DNA from: Ferrimonas sediminum
GTDB lineage: Bacteria > Pseudomonadota > Gammaproteobacteria > Enterobacterales > Shewanellaceae
Reading direction: 5' to 3'
Length of the DNA stretch: 43,686 nucleotides
Assembly: GCF_900100175.1 (NCBI RefSeq)
Contig: NZ_FNEM01000018.1
Coordinates: 56,782-100,467, forward strand
A model generated the notes under the pieces. That model saw nothing but the letters and a program-made list of their open reading frames with translations. It did no database searches and was not told the DNA's origin. Position numbers and translations under genes: made by a program. This document shows, piece by piece, positions 31,524-41,463 of this stretch; position 1 is the first letter of the stretch; each line of letters opens with the position of its first letter.

Positions 31524-32561
31524 ATGTTTGACTTCGCAGTGATAGTGGTTTCATTTATACTCTTTCTCTATATCTCCCGCAGTACGGCAAGCATCCTATT
31601 TGTATCTCTTAGCCATATCTACTATTTATTCTTAATGTTAGGTTATTTCCATACTTTTAAGTTTGGAGGAGAGTTTAGCCCCTTTTTTCCTGATGAATTG
31701 ACGTATATTCAGGGGGAGACGTCTCTGCTTTTTGGTAAGTATGTAAACTTTCTTTTTTATACTGTAGGTGAAAATTATTTTCGAACCACAAATTTATTTT
31801 TATATAATTTTGCTTGGGTAACAGTTCTAAATAGCAAAAAGAGAGACTACAATTTACAAGATTTGCTGACTATTGGCATCGCCTGTCTCGGTATATATTG
31901 GTGTTACTTTATTCTAAAAGAATCAATGTCAATATCAGGTTTGATATTAATGCTGTTTTTTGGATTAAAGAAAAGCACTGTTGGTGTTTTACTATCATCA
32001 GTACTAGTTTTTGTTTCAAGGCCAGATTTGCTTTTGTTTATGCTTGTTTTGTACTATGTGCATAATTGGATAAGCACATCTAAAACTAGATTCGTAATTT
32101 TACTACTTTCATCAATCTCTGCTCTCTATGTGTTTTTCAGCTCTAGTCTTTCATATCCGATGAAACTGATGTTTGGTTCTAGAAGGTTCGGAGAAAGTAA
32201 CAAAGTATTTGATGAAGCATTAAAATCCGTATCTCAAGGCGATGCAATTTTATACTTCTTTTCTAATGTGTACGTGGAAACGGTAGTCGCCAATGTCAGA
32301 AGAAGCTTTGATATACTTTATGAGGGAATTAGTTTGGCGTCGCCACTAATTCTGGCCAATTTTGTAGTAATTTTGCTGTTTTTGAATCGACGTAGAAAAA
32401 AATTAGAAGTCAAATTTCATGATTTCTACTACATAACTATCATTGTAGCATTATCATTGACACATAACGTTTACCGATATGTAAATGTAGTTTCTCTAGC
32501 GTACATAGCAGCTTGTTATTATGACGATTATTTGAAAAATAGATTTAGAGGTAAAAATTGA
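31524..32561 (+). CDS. wzy: Probable Wzy polysaccharide polymerase
   Basis: The 345-aa integral membrane protein has about 10 hydrophobic segments and a sizeable polar loop (about 210-260: FGSRRFGESNKVFDEALKSVSQGD). That is the topology of O-antigen polymerases; sequence identity among Wzy proteins is low, so assignment is by elimination and context (next to Wzx, with WecA and Wzz upstream). ATG at 31524 is preferred, GGGA lying 9 bases upstream; GTG at 31509 adds five residues. Its stop overlaps the TTG of the next gene. The 159-base gap before it shows no gene. Confidence 0.62.
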   Translation: MFDFAVIVVSFILFLYISRSTASILFVSLSHIYYLFLMLGYFHTFKFGGEFSPFFPDELTYIQGETSLLFGKYVNFLFYTVGENYFRTTNLFLYNFAWVTVLNSKKRDYNLQDLLTIGIACLGIYWCYFILKESMSISGLILMLFFGLKKSTVGVLLSSVLVFVSRPDLLLFMLVLYYVHNWISTSKTRFVILLLSSISALYVFFSSSLSYPMKLMFGSRRFGESNKVFDEALKSVSQGDAILYFFSNVYVETVVANVRRSFDILYEGISLASPLILANFVVILLFLNRRRKKLEVKFHDFYYITIIVALSLTHNVYRYVNVVSLAYIAACYYDDYLKNRFRGKN

Positions 32562-33763
32562 AAATTTTAATTATGCGCGCTAGCAACACCATGAATTACG
32601 GTGCGTTAATGATGGTGGCTATTTATATAGCCAAATGCAAAGAAAAGAATCCGAATGCATCTTTCATTGTAGATAATGTAGAAAAAAATGGTTTAAATCG
32701 AATAAAGTTTGAGTCCGGAGTTGAAGAAATAGAAAGCTTTAACGAACTTGGAGTCAAGCTTCGTCCTGATTGCGAAGGTGACTCAAATATATTAAAGCTA
32801 TTTAAATACTTGAAATACTCTGTGTTATTTGGTTCATCCATTAAGGCTTTGGGAGTTGACAAGGTTGTCCAGTTAGGGGGGGATGATTTTTCTGAGTATT
32901 ATTCTATTAAGGCTCTAGTTATTGAATTTATAAAAATTTTGAGCTTAACATGGAAGGGTATAAATACAACTCTCGTTGGCCAGACTATTGGACCGTTTAG
33001 AAGCTGGAGAATTAGATTAGCAAGATTTGTATTCGATAAGGTCAAAATCTACACTCGTGATGAAAACTGTAAGAACTACCTTATTAAAGAAATTGGTCTT
33101 ACAAATGTGGAGTCTTCAAAAGATTTAGCATACCTTCCCCTTCCTAAGCAGGGAAGTAAAGACGTCGTAGGACAAGCTGATTTGATTTTGAATTACGCCT
33201 CAGAGTACATTACTTTAGTTCCGTCAGGTCTATGGAAATCCTATACAGATAAGCGAGATGATTATATTTCCAATTGGGTTGATTTAATAAATGAACTTCA
33301 TGAAAGAAATGAAAAGGTAATGCTACTAGCTCATGTTATTAGTGACACTTCCGATGATCGTAAGGCTATTGATTCTATCCTTAAAAGACTACCAGTCGGG
33401 GTAAAGGATCGTCTTATTGTTGTAGACCAAGTTATTAGTGCAGCTTTAGCTAGGGAATTGATATCTAGGTCTAGATTAGTTATTTCCGGAAGGATGCACG
33501 CTTGTGTTTCTGCTTTGCAGACTTTGACACCGACAATTCCATTGTCCTACAGTATAAAATTCAAAGGTGTAATTGGAGAACTTCCTGTTGAAAACTATAT
33601 TATCGAGTGTGGGCATGAAGAATTATGGCCAAAAGTTCAATTGAAAAATAAAGTTATTGATTTGATTGATAAGATTGATTTGTTAGATATCAAAGACTTT
33701 AGAGAAAGAGTATCTTCAGCTCTGTCAGAAGTTGAAATTAAATCTGCTAAACAGATTATATAG
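32558..33763 (+). CDS. Polysaccharide pyruvyl transferase family protein
   Basis: The 401-aa cytoplasmic protein shows the PS_pyruv_trans fold: MKILIMRASNTMNYGALMMVAIYIAK at the N terminus, GQTIGPFRSW, YTRDENCKNYL, LISRSRLVISGRMHACVSALQTLTPTIPLSYSIKFKG near the C terminus. Family members add pyruvate ketals from phosphoenolpyruvate to sugars, although not all have been tested. It begins with TTG at 32558 overlapping the wzy stop; GAGG 6-7 bases upstream supports it. With the FrhB-like gene at 28889 it forms a recurrent pair. Confidence 0.85.
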   Translation: MKILIMRASNTMNYGALMMVAIYIAKCKEKNPNASFIVDNVEKNGLNRIKFESGVEEIESFNELGVKLRPDCEGDSNILKLFKYLKYSVLFGSSIKALGVDKVVQLGGDDFSEYYSIKALVIEFIKILSLTWKGINTTLVGQTIGPFRSWRIRLARFVFDKVKIYTRDENCKNYLIKEIGLTNVESSKDLAYLPLPKQGSKDVVGQADLILNYASEYITLVPSGLWKSYTDKRDDYISNWVDLINELHERNEKVMLLAHVISDTSDDRKAIDSILKRLPVGVKDRLIVVDQVISAALARELISRSRLVISGRMHACVSALQTLTPTIPLSYSIKFKGVIGELPVENYIIECGHEELWPKVQLKNKVIDLIDKIDLLDIKDFRERVSSALSEVEIKSAKQII

Positions 33764-33776
33764 TGAGTAGATTGTT

Positions 33777-34697
33777 TTGATTAGTGTAATTATTCCTTTT
33801 TACAACTCTTCTAAGTATGTAACAGATGCAATTGACTCTGTTATCTGTCAAAAAATTGAAGGTATTGAAATAATTGTTGTTAATGATGGTTCTAGTGAGA
33901 CGGAATCAAAAAAGTGTCAACAAATTATTTCAAAGTATCTAGACGTTAACATACTATACTATCATAAACCTAATGGTGGTGCTGCTTCTGCGCGAAATTA
34001 TGGTGTTGGAAAATCAACTCAAAAATATTTAGCTTTTCTTGATTCTGATGATGTTTGGGTTGACGGAAAGTTAAGTAGACAACTTTCAATGATTCAGGGT
34101 AGTAAATCCGGATTAGTTTTAACAAATGTGATAGTTTGTAATGACAAGCTAGAAAGTCTATATAACTCCAAAAAGGAAATATCACAGAATAGAAAAGTGA
34201 ACCTTTCAAAGCTTTTCTACGGTCAAATTGTAATGAACACTCCCACCATACTAATGAAGCGAAGTGTTTTTGATATGATCGGTGGTTTTGATGAAGGACT
34301 AAATTATCGAGAAGACCACTATTTTTTAATGAAGTCTCTTGAGTTTACGGAAATGAAGCTTGTTAATGAGCTTTTGACTTTGCGAAGACAGCGCGAAGGC
34401 AGTCTTAGCGGTGTCGAGTCTTTCGAGAAAGAAATTGCAAAACATCAACCATTTTGGAACAAATGCACAGAGAACTTTGATAATTTAGACGCCATAAAGG
34501 CAAAAAATAAGATTTTATTAAGACTATGTATTTACTACATTAGAAATGGTAATGCAGAGGAATATCAAAAAATTATTGCTGGAAACTTGTGTACTCCATA
34601 CTCTATTAGAGTAGTGGCCTTGTTTTTGTCGAAATTTAGCCCGCTACTTCAAGCTCTTTACATCTTCAGAAATCGGATTAGAAATGGTAATAAGTAA
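33777..34697 (+). CDS. Family 2 glycosyltransferase
   Basis: The 306-aa protein opens with the GT-A signature ISVIIPFYNSSKYVTDAIDSVICQ and VVNDGSSE. It carries the nucleotide/metal motif LDSDDVW (about residue 91) and the GGFDEGLNYREDHYFLMK acceptor-side motif. It would add one sugar to the lipid-linked repeat; donor and linkage cannot be told. The start is TTG at 33777, since no ATG precedes the conserved MISVIIPFYN; the ribosome site is weak. It overlaps the next gene by 14 bases. Confidence 0.88.
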   Translation: MISVIIPFYNSSKYVTDAIDSVICQKIEGIEIIVVNDGSSETESKKCQQIISKYLDVNILYYHKPNGGAASARNYGVGKSTQKYLAFLDSDDVWVDGKLSRQLSMIQGSKSGLVLTNVIVCNDKLESLYNSKKEISQNRKVNLSKLFYGQIVMNTPTILMKRSVFDMIGGFDEGLNYREDHYFLMKSLEFTEMKLVNELLTLRRQREGSLSGVESFEKEIAKHQPFWNKCTENFDNLDAIKAKNKILLRLCIYYIRNGNAEEYQKIIAGNLCTPYSIRVVALFLSKFSPLLQALYIFRNRIRNGNK

Positions 34698-35241
34698 TCT
34701 ATTAGCTGTTCTTTCCAGGCTGAGATTTTTTCTGGCGTATTTGATTGGTAAAATTCAATTTGGGAAACATTACACACTTAAGAATGTATTCACTTCATAT
34801 ATAGATAGGCGCCATGAATTGACATTGGTCAATGGAAACTTAGTTATTGGTCGATCTTTCAAATCACGAACAGATCTAAGCATAAGAGTAACTGGTGGAC
34901 AGCTAAATATTGGGAGTAACGTCTTTTTCAACCAAGGTGTAAGTATAAATTGTAGAGATTCAATTTTTATTGGAAGTCATTGCTTGTTTGGTGAAAATGT
35001 AAAGATATATGATCACAATCATAACTTTTCAAAGAATGAGTTTGTATCGACGCAAGGTTTTTCTACAGAAGCTACGAAAATTGGGCGCAATGTTTGGATT
35101 GGAACTGGCGCTATTTTGTTGAAAGGGGCATCGATCGGTGATAATTCTGTTATCTCTGCAGGATGCGTAGTCTCCTCTGTAGTTCCAGAAGACCATTTAC
35201 TAAAAAGAAATGGTGAATGTGTGAAGATAATAAGAGACTGA
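34684..35241 (+). CDS. Hexapeptide-repeat (left-handed beta-helix) acyltransferase
   Basis: The 185-aa protein has a short basic, hydrophobic N terminus, then hexapeptide repeats (LTLVNGNLVIG, QLNIGSNVFFNQGVSINCRDSIFIGSHCLFGENVKIYDHNHNF, and TKIGRNVWIGTGAILLKGASIGDNSVISAGCVV). The YDHNHNF segment carries the usual catalytic His. Such enzymes O-acetylate (or otherwise acylate) sugars of surface glycans. The ATG overlaps the glycosyltransferase before it. Confidence 0.87.
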   Translation: MVISNLLAVLSRLRFFLAYLIGKIQFGKHYTLKNVFTSYIDRRHELTLVNGNLVIGRSFKSRTDLSIRVTGGQLNIGSNVFFNQGVSINCRDSIFIGSHCLFGENVKIYDHNHNFSKNEFVSTQGFSTEATKIGRNVWIGTGAILLKGASIGDNSVISAGCVVSSVVPEDHLLKRNGECVKIIRD

Positions 35242-35265
35242 AAACTAAATTTTTGGAAGCAAATA

Positions 35266-36426
35266 ATGATGGTTTCTAACAAACTTTTGTTAACTGTTGA
35301 AAGACGTTATTTAGAATATAACGGAGATTATTATGTTAAAGGCACTGAAGATAGTGCTTTTTTCGACAAATATTTAGATGAGTTTGAGCAAGTTGATGTC
35401 TTATGTCGAGTAGAAAAAACTAATAAGTTACCTGTAGGCTACCAACTTGTTTGTAGAGAAAACCTTTCAATGGTCCCAATTTACACTACCGGGGTCGGCG
35501 TTTTTAAAGCATTTTGTATTCTCCGTATATTATCTAAGTACAAATGTCAGCGAATAATAATTCGAACCCCTGGCATGTTGGCTTATGCGGTGAGTCTGTA
35601 TTGCTACTTGATTAACGCGAAATTTTTCTGTGAAGTAGTTGCGGATCCTTTTCAAGAAGCCAAAAGTGTTAGTGAAAATGTAATAGTTCGCACCATTTTA
35701 AAATTTGTTCTACCCCGAATTTTTAGTTTTCAAATGAAAAAATGTTGCCTTGCTTCATTTGTTACAGAGAGAGAGATTCAAAGCGCCACGTTAGGAAAAA
35801 ATCAAATAAAAAGTGATAAGTTTGATTATCAATACAGTAGCATTTCAATAGAAGATGACTTTTATTATAATTCCAAACAAGTCGACGGTGAATCTGATGT
35901 TATCAGATTATTATTTGTTGGAGTGTTGGATAGGCCATTCAAAGGTCTTGATATATTTCTTAAAATGGTAGCTTTGTTACCTCAGAATTATCATGGGATT
36001 ATTGTAGGTGACGGTGTATTACTTGATGAATACAAAGATTTGTCTACAAAGTTAGGTATTAGAAATAGAGTGTCATTTAAAGGGTATATTTCAGATAAAG
36101 AAACTAAACTAGATATATATAGAATGGCAGATATCTTTGTTCTCACTTCTCGAAGAGAAGGGTTGCCCAGAGTGGTAATCGAGGCTATGGCTAATTCTCT
36201 TCCCTGCATTTGTAGTCGAGTTTCTGGCGTGTCGGAGTTAATTGAAGATAAATATATTTTTAATATTGATGATTTCGAAGGTGCGCATAAGCTAATTTTA
36301 TCATTGTCAAATGAAGAGTGCGACTATATGTCTAAAAATAACTTCTCTAATTCACAAAAATATAACATCACAAAGTTAAGTGAAAAGAGAAAAGAGTTTT
36401 TTGAAGATGTTAAAGAATATTGTTGA
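35266..36426 (+). CDS. Family 4 glycosyltransferase (first)
   Basis: The 386-aa protein is a GT-B enzyme. Its C-terminal half has RLLFVGVLDRPFKGLDIFLKMVALL, IIVGDGVLLDEYKDL, and the ADIFVLTSRREGLPRVVIEAMANSLPCICSRVSGVSELIE donor-site region with its E-x7-E motif. The N-terminal acceptor half is less conserved. GGAAG lies about 8 bases before the ATG pair (35266/35269). The retaining linkage is family knowledge; sugar unknown. Confidence 0.88.
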   Translation: MMVSNKLLLTVERRYLEYNGDYYVKGTEDSAFFDKYLDEFEQVDVLCRVEKTNKLPVGYQLVCRENLSMVPIYTTGVGVFKAFCILRILSKYKCQRIIIRTPGMLAYAVSLYCYLINAKFFCEVVADPFQEAKSVSENVIVRTILKFVLPRIFSFQMKKCCLASFVTEREIQSATLGKNQIKSDKFDYQYSSISIEDDFYYNSKQVDGESDVIRLLFVGVLDRPFKGLDIFLKMVALLPQNYHGIIVGDGVLLDEYKDLSTKLGIRNRVSFKGYISDKETKLDIYRMADIFVLTSRREGLPRVVIEAMANSLPCICSRVSGVSELIEDKYIFNIDDFEGAHKLILSLSNEECDYMSKNNFSNSQKYNITKLSEKRKEFFEDVKEYC

Positions 36427-36439
36427 ATGAGTTTTAATT

Positions 36440-37558
36440 ATGAAGGTTCTTCATCTAGGTAAGTATTATCCCCCCGTTTTTGGCGGGATTGAAAATGTAA
36501 ACTATGAATTAGTCGAAGCTTTAAATGAGGCCGGAGTAGAGACAGATGTAATTGCGCTGAACAATTCTAATAAAACTGTTGTAGAAAATGTCAATGGCTA
36601 CACAGTGCATAGGCAGTCTTCAATATTTAAGGTCGCTTCTACTTCTGTTTCTTTTAGTTATATAAGGAAGTTGATTTCTCTGAGAAATGAGTACGATGTC
36701 ATTAGCGTACATTGTCCGAACCCTATTGCATTTCTAGCAATATTTTTCGCACGTCCAAATTGTAAGTTGGTTTTACATTGGCATAGCGATGTTATTAAGC
36801 AAAAAGTGCTGGGTTGGTTTTTCAAGCCTCTACAAAATTGGATTGTTAATAAATCTGATGTTGTTTTAGGTGCAACTGATGCGCATATAGAAGGCTCGGA
36901 TATTTCGCACCATTTTATAAATAAGAGTAAAAAACTCACTTATATTTTTCAAAAGGAATCCCTTAGTAAATCCATAGATTTCGCCAAGTTACAGTCATTA
37001 AAATCTCAGTTTGAAGGGAAAAAGATTATTTTTTCCGTTGGACGACTTGTTTATTATAAAGGATTCGATGTTCTTATCGAGTCTATGTCGTATGTTGATG
37101 ATAAAGACATCATACTTGTTATTGCAGGAAAAGGAGAATTAGATTCTAAGCTAAGAAATAAAGTTAGCGATCTAAATCTAATGGACAGAGTATTCTTTGC
37201 CGGTGGAGTTTCACAAAGTGAACTTGCTGCATACTATGAGTTATGCGACGTATTTTGTCTGCCATCGGTTCATCGTAGCGAAATGTTCGGTATTGTTCAA
37301 TTGGAAGCAATGTCATTTGGTAAGCCAGTTATTTCAACTAAACTTGATAGATCCGGCGTGCCTCTTGTAAATGTTGATGGTAGCACTGGGAAAACTGTCG
37401 AGCCATTTAACTCTCAAGAGTTGGCTTTAGCTATTACTAACACCTTAACAGACGTGGATTTTTATGAGAGATGCTCTAAAAATGCTCTGCAACATTTAGA
37501 AAATTTTGAAAGAAAGAAAGTTGTAAAAGACCTCATTACGATATATGATAATATTTGA
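36440..37558 (+). CDS. Family 4 glycosyltransferase (second)
   Basis: The 372-aa GT-B protein begins with MKVLHLGKYYPPVFGGIENVNYELVEAL, the classic GT4 glycine loop. The C-terminal half contains FSVGRLVYYKGFDVLIESM, VIAGKGELDSKL, and the SVHRSEMFGIVQLEAMSFGKPVISTKLDRSGVPLV donor site. It resembles mannosyl- or rhamnosyl-transferases of O-antigen loci, which would suit the GDP-sugars made downstream, but specificity is inference. It lies 13 bases after the previous gene. Confidence 0.88.
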   Translation: MKVLHLGKYYPPVFGGIENVNYELVEALNEAGVETDVIALNNSNKTVVENVNGYTVHRQSSIFKVASTSVSFSYIRKLISLRNEYDVISVHCPNPIAFLAIFFARPNCKLVLHWHSDVIKQKVLGWFFKPLQNWIVNKSDVVLGATDAHIEGSDISHHFINKSKKLTYIFQKESLSKSIDFAKLQSLKSQFEGKKIIFSVGRLVYYKGFDVLIESMSYVDDKDIILVIAGKGELDSKLRNKVSDLNLMDRVFFAGGVSQSELAAYYELCDVFCLPSVHRSEMFGIVQLEAMSFGKPVISTKLDRSGVPLVNVDGSTGKTVEPFNSQELALAITNTLTDVDFYERCSKNALQHLENFERKKVVKDLITIYDNI

Positions 37559-37561
37559 TAG

Positions 37562-38614
<1,053 letters not shown>

Positions 38615-38633
38615 CCTAACTTCGACAGTTGCT

Positions 38634-38667
38634 AGCTGTAGCCACAGATATTAATGTGGCTACAGCT
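38634..38667 (+). terminator. Long perfect hairpin between gmd and rmd
   Basis: AGCTGTAGCCACA (38634-38646) pairs over all 13 bases with TGTGGCTACAGCT (38655-38667) around GATATTAA, followed by TTATAA. The T run is short, so termination may be partial or depend on the RfaH-type factors. It sits 19 bases after gmd and 22 before rmd. Confidence 0.65.
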
Positions 38668-38689
38668 TTATAAACTTCATGGGTAAGTC

Positions 38690-39574
38690 ATGGAAAAAGT
38701 ACTTTTAACCGGAAGCAATGGTTTTACTGGACGGTATGTAAAAAAAGAATTGCAACGGCAAGGTTATGAAGTAATAGGTCTAGTCCGAGAAAATGCAATA
38801 GACGGTGAGATCGTTTGTGACATCACAAATAAATTTGATGTCAAACGTTGTCTAGACATAGTAAGGCCTGATTACATCATTCATTTAGCTGCATTGTCTT
38901 TTGTCGGTCATTCTGAACAAAAATCTTTCTATGATGTAAATGTATTCGGTACACTTTACTTTCTTGAAGCAGTGCATGAATTGTTGTTACCGATTAAGAA
39001 AATAATCTTGTCCAGTAGTGCAAATGTCTACGGTACTCCTAAGGTTTCTGGCTTAGTCCAAGAGTCAGCACAGCCTTCGCCCGTAAACCATTATGCAATG
39101 AGTAAATTGGCGATGGAGCATATGTCGAAACTCTGGTTCGAAGAGCTACCTATCGTTATTACTCGGCCTTTTAATTATACCGGTCCTGGCCAGGATGATA
39201 AATTTTTAATTCCCAAAATCATTAATCACTTTAGGTTAGGAAAAAAATCGATAGAGCTAGGAAATATCGATGTATATAGGGATTTTAGTGATGTACGTGA
39301 TATTGCTAAAGCTTACGTTAAGATTTTAACATCAGATTTAAGATCCGATGTGATCAACTTGTGTTCTGGCAAGGTTTATTCTTTGGAAGAGATAATATCA
39401 AAAATCGAGGGCATCGCAGGTTATCAAATCGATGTGAAAGTGAACCAAAATTTTGTTAGAGCTAATGAAATAAAGATTTTATGTGGAGACAATAGCAAGT
39501 TAAATAGACTGGTTGAGTTTTCTCCGTCAATAGAAATTGAGAAGACATTGTCTGATATGTTCCTATCTAAATGA
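38690..39574 (+). CDS. rmd: GDP-6-deoxy-D-lyxo-4-hexulose reductase (Rmd-type)
   Basis: The 294-aa short-chain dehydrogenase has the cofactor loop GSNGFTG (residues 8-14), SSSANVYG, the catalytic YAMSKLAMEHM (YxxxK), RPFNYTGPGQ and GNIDVYRDFSDVRDIAKAY. This pattern fits Rmd, which reduces the Gmd product to GDP-D-rhamnose, rather than the epimerase-reductase Fcl (about 320 aa) that makes GDP-L-fucose. Neighbour gmd supports this. Other 4-reductases (for example making 6-deoxytalose) cannot be excluded. Confidence 0.85.
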   Translation: MEKVLLTGSNGFTGRYVKKELQRQGYEVIGLVRENAIDGEIVCDITNKFDVKRCLDIVRPDYIIHLAALSFVGHSEQKSFYDVNVFGTLYFLEAVHELLLPIKKIILSSSANVYGTPKVSGLVQESAQPSPVNHYAMSKLAMEHMSKLWFEELPIVITRPFNYTGPGQDDKFLIPKIINHFRLGKKSIELGNIDVYRDFSDVRDIAKAYVKILTSDLRSDVINLCSGKVYSLEEIISKIEGIAGYQIDVKVNQNFVRANEIKILCGDNSKLNRLVEFSPSIEIEKTLSDMFLSK

Positions 39575-40026
39575 TGGTGCAAAAGAAACGGAATTGCTGT
39601 AAATAAATACAACAAGAGTCTGTCTTTGAAAGTTACCGTGGGATTTTACATCTATCTTATAATTGATGGTTACGACAAAGAATTTAAAAGGCGATGTTAG
39701 ATAATTCAGACCATGCCAAGTATTATCAACCGTATTGCTTTGCTCAGTATTGTAAAAGATCGTGTATTTCTATAAACAACTAATAAGATCTTATTTGACT
39801 TTAAGAAGATAGAGCGTTCAATTCAACAAGGCAAAGGTTGTCGTAAAAATAATAACCAGAGTTATAGATAATGCCTGTAAAGCAGCAGGAAGTGTTAATG
39901 CAGGCCTGAATATAGCTGCACAGTAATAAGTCATTTTCTTAACAACGTTATTTGGATGGTGAAATCGTAATGGTAGGGTACATAACCCCTCCACTAGTTA
40001 AAACTACTTATTTTTAAAGGAAAGTT
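39575..40026. other. 452-base intergenic stretch before manC
   Basis: There is no confident gene. A 37-codon frame without a start (39813-39926, SVQFNKAKVVVKI...NAGLNIAAQ, then TAA) reads like the tail of a lost gene, but I do not recognise it. The gap probably also holds the manC promoter; AAAGGA lies just before the manC ATG. Confidence 0.4.
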
Positions 40027-41439
40027 ATGGGTACTATTTTACCAGTGGTGATGGCGGGTGGTTCTGGCACTCGTTTATGGCCACTGTCTCGGTCTGCGTT
40101 TCCAAAGCAGTTTTTGCCGCTTGTGGATGATAGCACGATGCTACAGCAAACAATAACTCGAGTTACTGAACTAGATTGTTCTATTCCACTGACAATCTGT
40201 AATGAAGTTCATCGATTTATGGTTGCAGAGCAATTGCGTGCTATCGACAAGTTAGGGTCGATTATTCTTGAACCACAAGGTCGGAATACTGCTCCGGCTA
40301 TTGCTTTAGCAGCAGAAATTTCTAGAGTAGATGAACAGGATCCGCTTCTGCTTGTATTGGCAGCGGACCATGTGATTCAAGACGGAGATGCATTTGTCAA
40401 GGCCGTTCGACGAGCGCTTCCGTTAGCCGAGCAGGGTAAGCTTGTTACATTTGGCGTCGTTCCTGATTGTGCGCATACAGGCTATGGCTACATTCAGCGG
40501 GGAGACTCTGTTGGTGATGGTTTTGAGGTGAGTCAGTTCGTAGAAAAGCCCGACTTAAGCACCGCTGAGCAATATTTAGCTAGTGAAAAATATTATTGGA
40601 ATAGCGGAATGTTTCTATTTAAGGCTAGTCGCTATCTGGAGGAGCTAAATATACATCGTCCTGATATAGCAGAGGCGTGCCGTAACTCCTTAGTTAACAC
40701 CAGGGCTGACTTGGATTTTGTTCGGCTCGATGAGGAATCGTTCTTAGCCTGCGCAGACGAATCGATTGATTATGCTGTTATGGAAAAGACGGATGATGCT
40801 GTGGTTATTCCACTTGATGCTGGTTGGAATGACATTGGCTCTTGGTCAGCACTTTGGGAAATTAATAGTAAAGATGAAAACAATAATGCCTTTCGTGGAG
40901 ATGTAATCAGTCATGATAGCTCCAATTGCTTGGTGCACAGTGATGAACGTCTCGTTGCGACAGTAGGTCTTGATGATATTGTTGTTGTTGATACCAAAGA
41001 TGCTGTCATGGTAGCGAAAAAAAGCCGCGTACAAGAGGTGAAAAAGATAGTTGAGCAAATTAAATCTTCAGGGAGACGTGAGGCTAAATTGCATCGAGAG
41101 GTGTATCGACCATGGGGGAAGTATGACTCTGTAGATAATGGTAACCGTTACCAAGTTAAGCGCATTACGGTTAATCCTGGTGCAAAGCTTAGTGTGCAGA
41201 TGCACCATCATCGAGCGGAACATTGGATTGTAGTTTCTGGTACCGCTAAGGTAACCAATGGTGGTCAAACTATTTTGGTTACTGAAAATGAGTCAACCTA
41301 TATACCAGTAGGTGTAGTCCATGCTCTCGAGAACCCAGGTAAGATGCCGCTAGAAATGATTGAAGTTCAGGTCGGTTCGTATCTGGGTGAAGACGATATA
41401 GTTCGCTTCGAAGACCGTTACGGTCGTGTTGATGCTTAA
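40027..41439 (+). CDS. manC: Mannose-1-phosphate guanylyltransferase / mannose-6-phosphate isomerase
   Basis: This bifunctional 470-aa enzyme makes GDP-mannose. The N-terminal nucleotidyltransferase has [12 protein letters not shown] (residues 11-22), LAADHVI, FVEKPD and [12 protein letters not shown]. The C-terminal type II PMI cupin carries [47 protein letters not shown] with the metal-binding His/Gln/Glu set. AAAGGA is just before the ATG, and a 25-base gap precedes manB. It is also known as cpsB/algA. Confidence 0.96.
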   Translation: MGTILPVVMAGGSGTRLWPLSRSAFPKQFLPLVDDSTMLQQTITRVTELDCSIPLTICNEVHRFMVAEQLRAIDKLGSIILEPQGRNTAPAIALAAEISRVDEQDPLLLVLAADHVIQDGDAFVKAVRRALPLAEQGKLVTFGVVPDCAHTGYGYIQRGDSVGDGFEVSQFVEKPDLSTAEQYLASEKYYWNSGMFLFKASRYLEELNIHRPDIAEACRNSLVNTRADLDFVRLDEESFLACADESIDYAVMEKTDDAVVIPLDAGWNDIGSWSALWEINSKDENNNAFRGDVISHDSSNCLVHSDERLVATVGLDDIVVVDTKDAVMVAKKSRVQEVKKIVEQIKSSGRREAKLHREVYRPWGKYDSVDNGNRYQVKRITVNPGAKLSVQMHHHRAEHWIVVSGTAKVTNGGQTILVTENESTYIPVGVVHALENPGKMPLEMIEVQVGSYLGEDDIVRFEDRYGRVDA

Positions 41440-41463
41440 GTCCAGTGGTAAGGTAGTTTCTCT

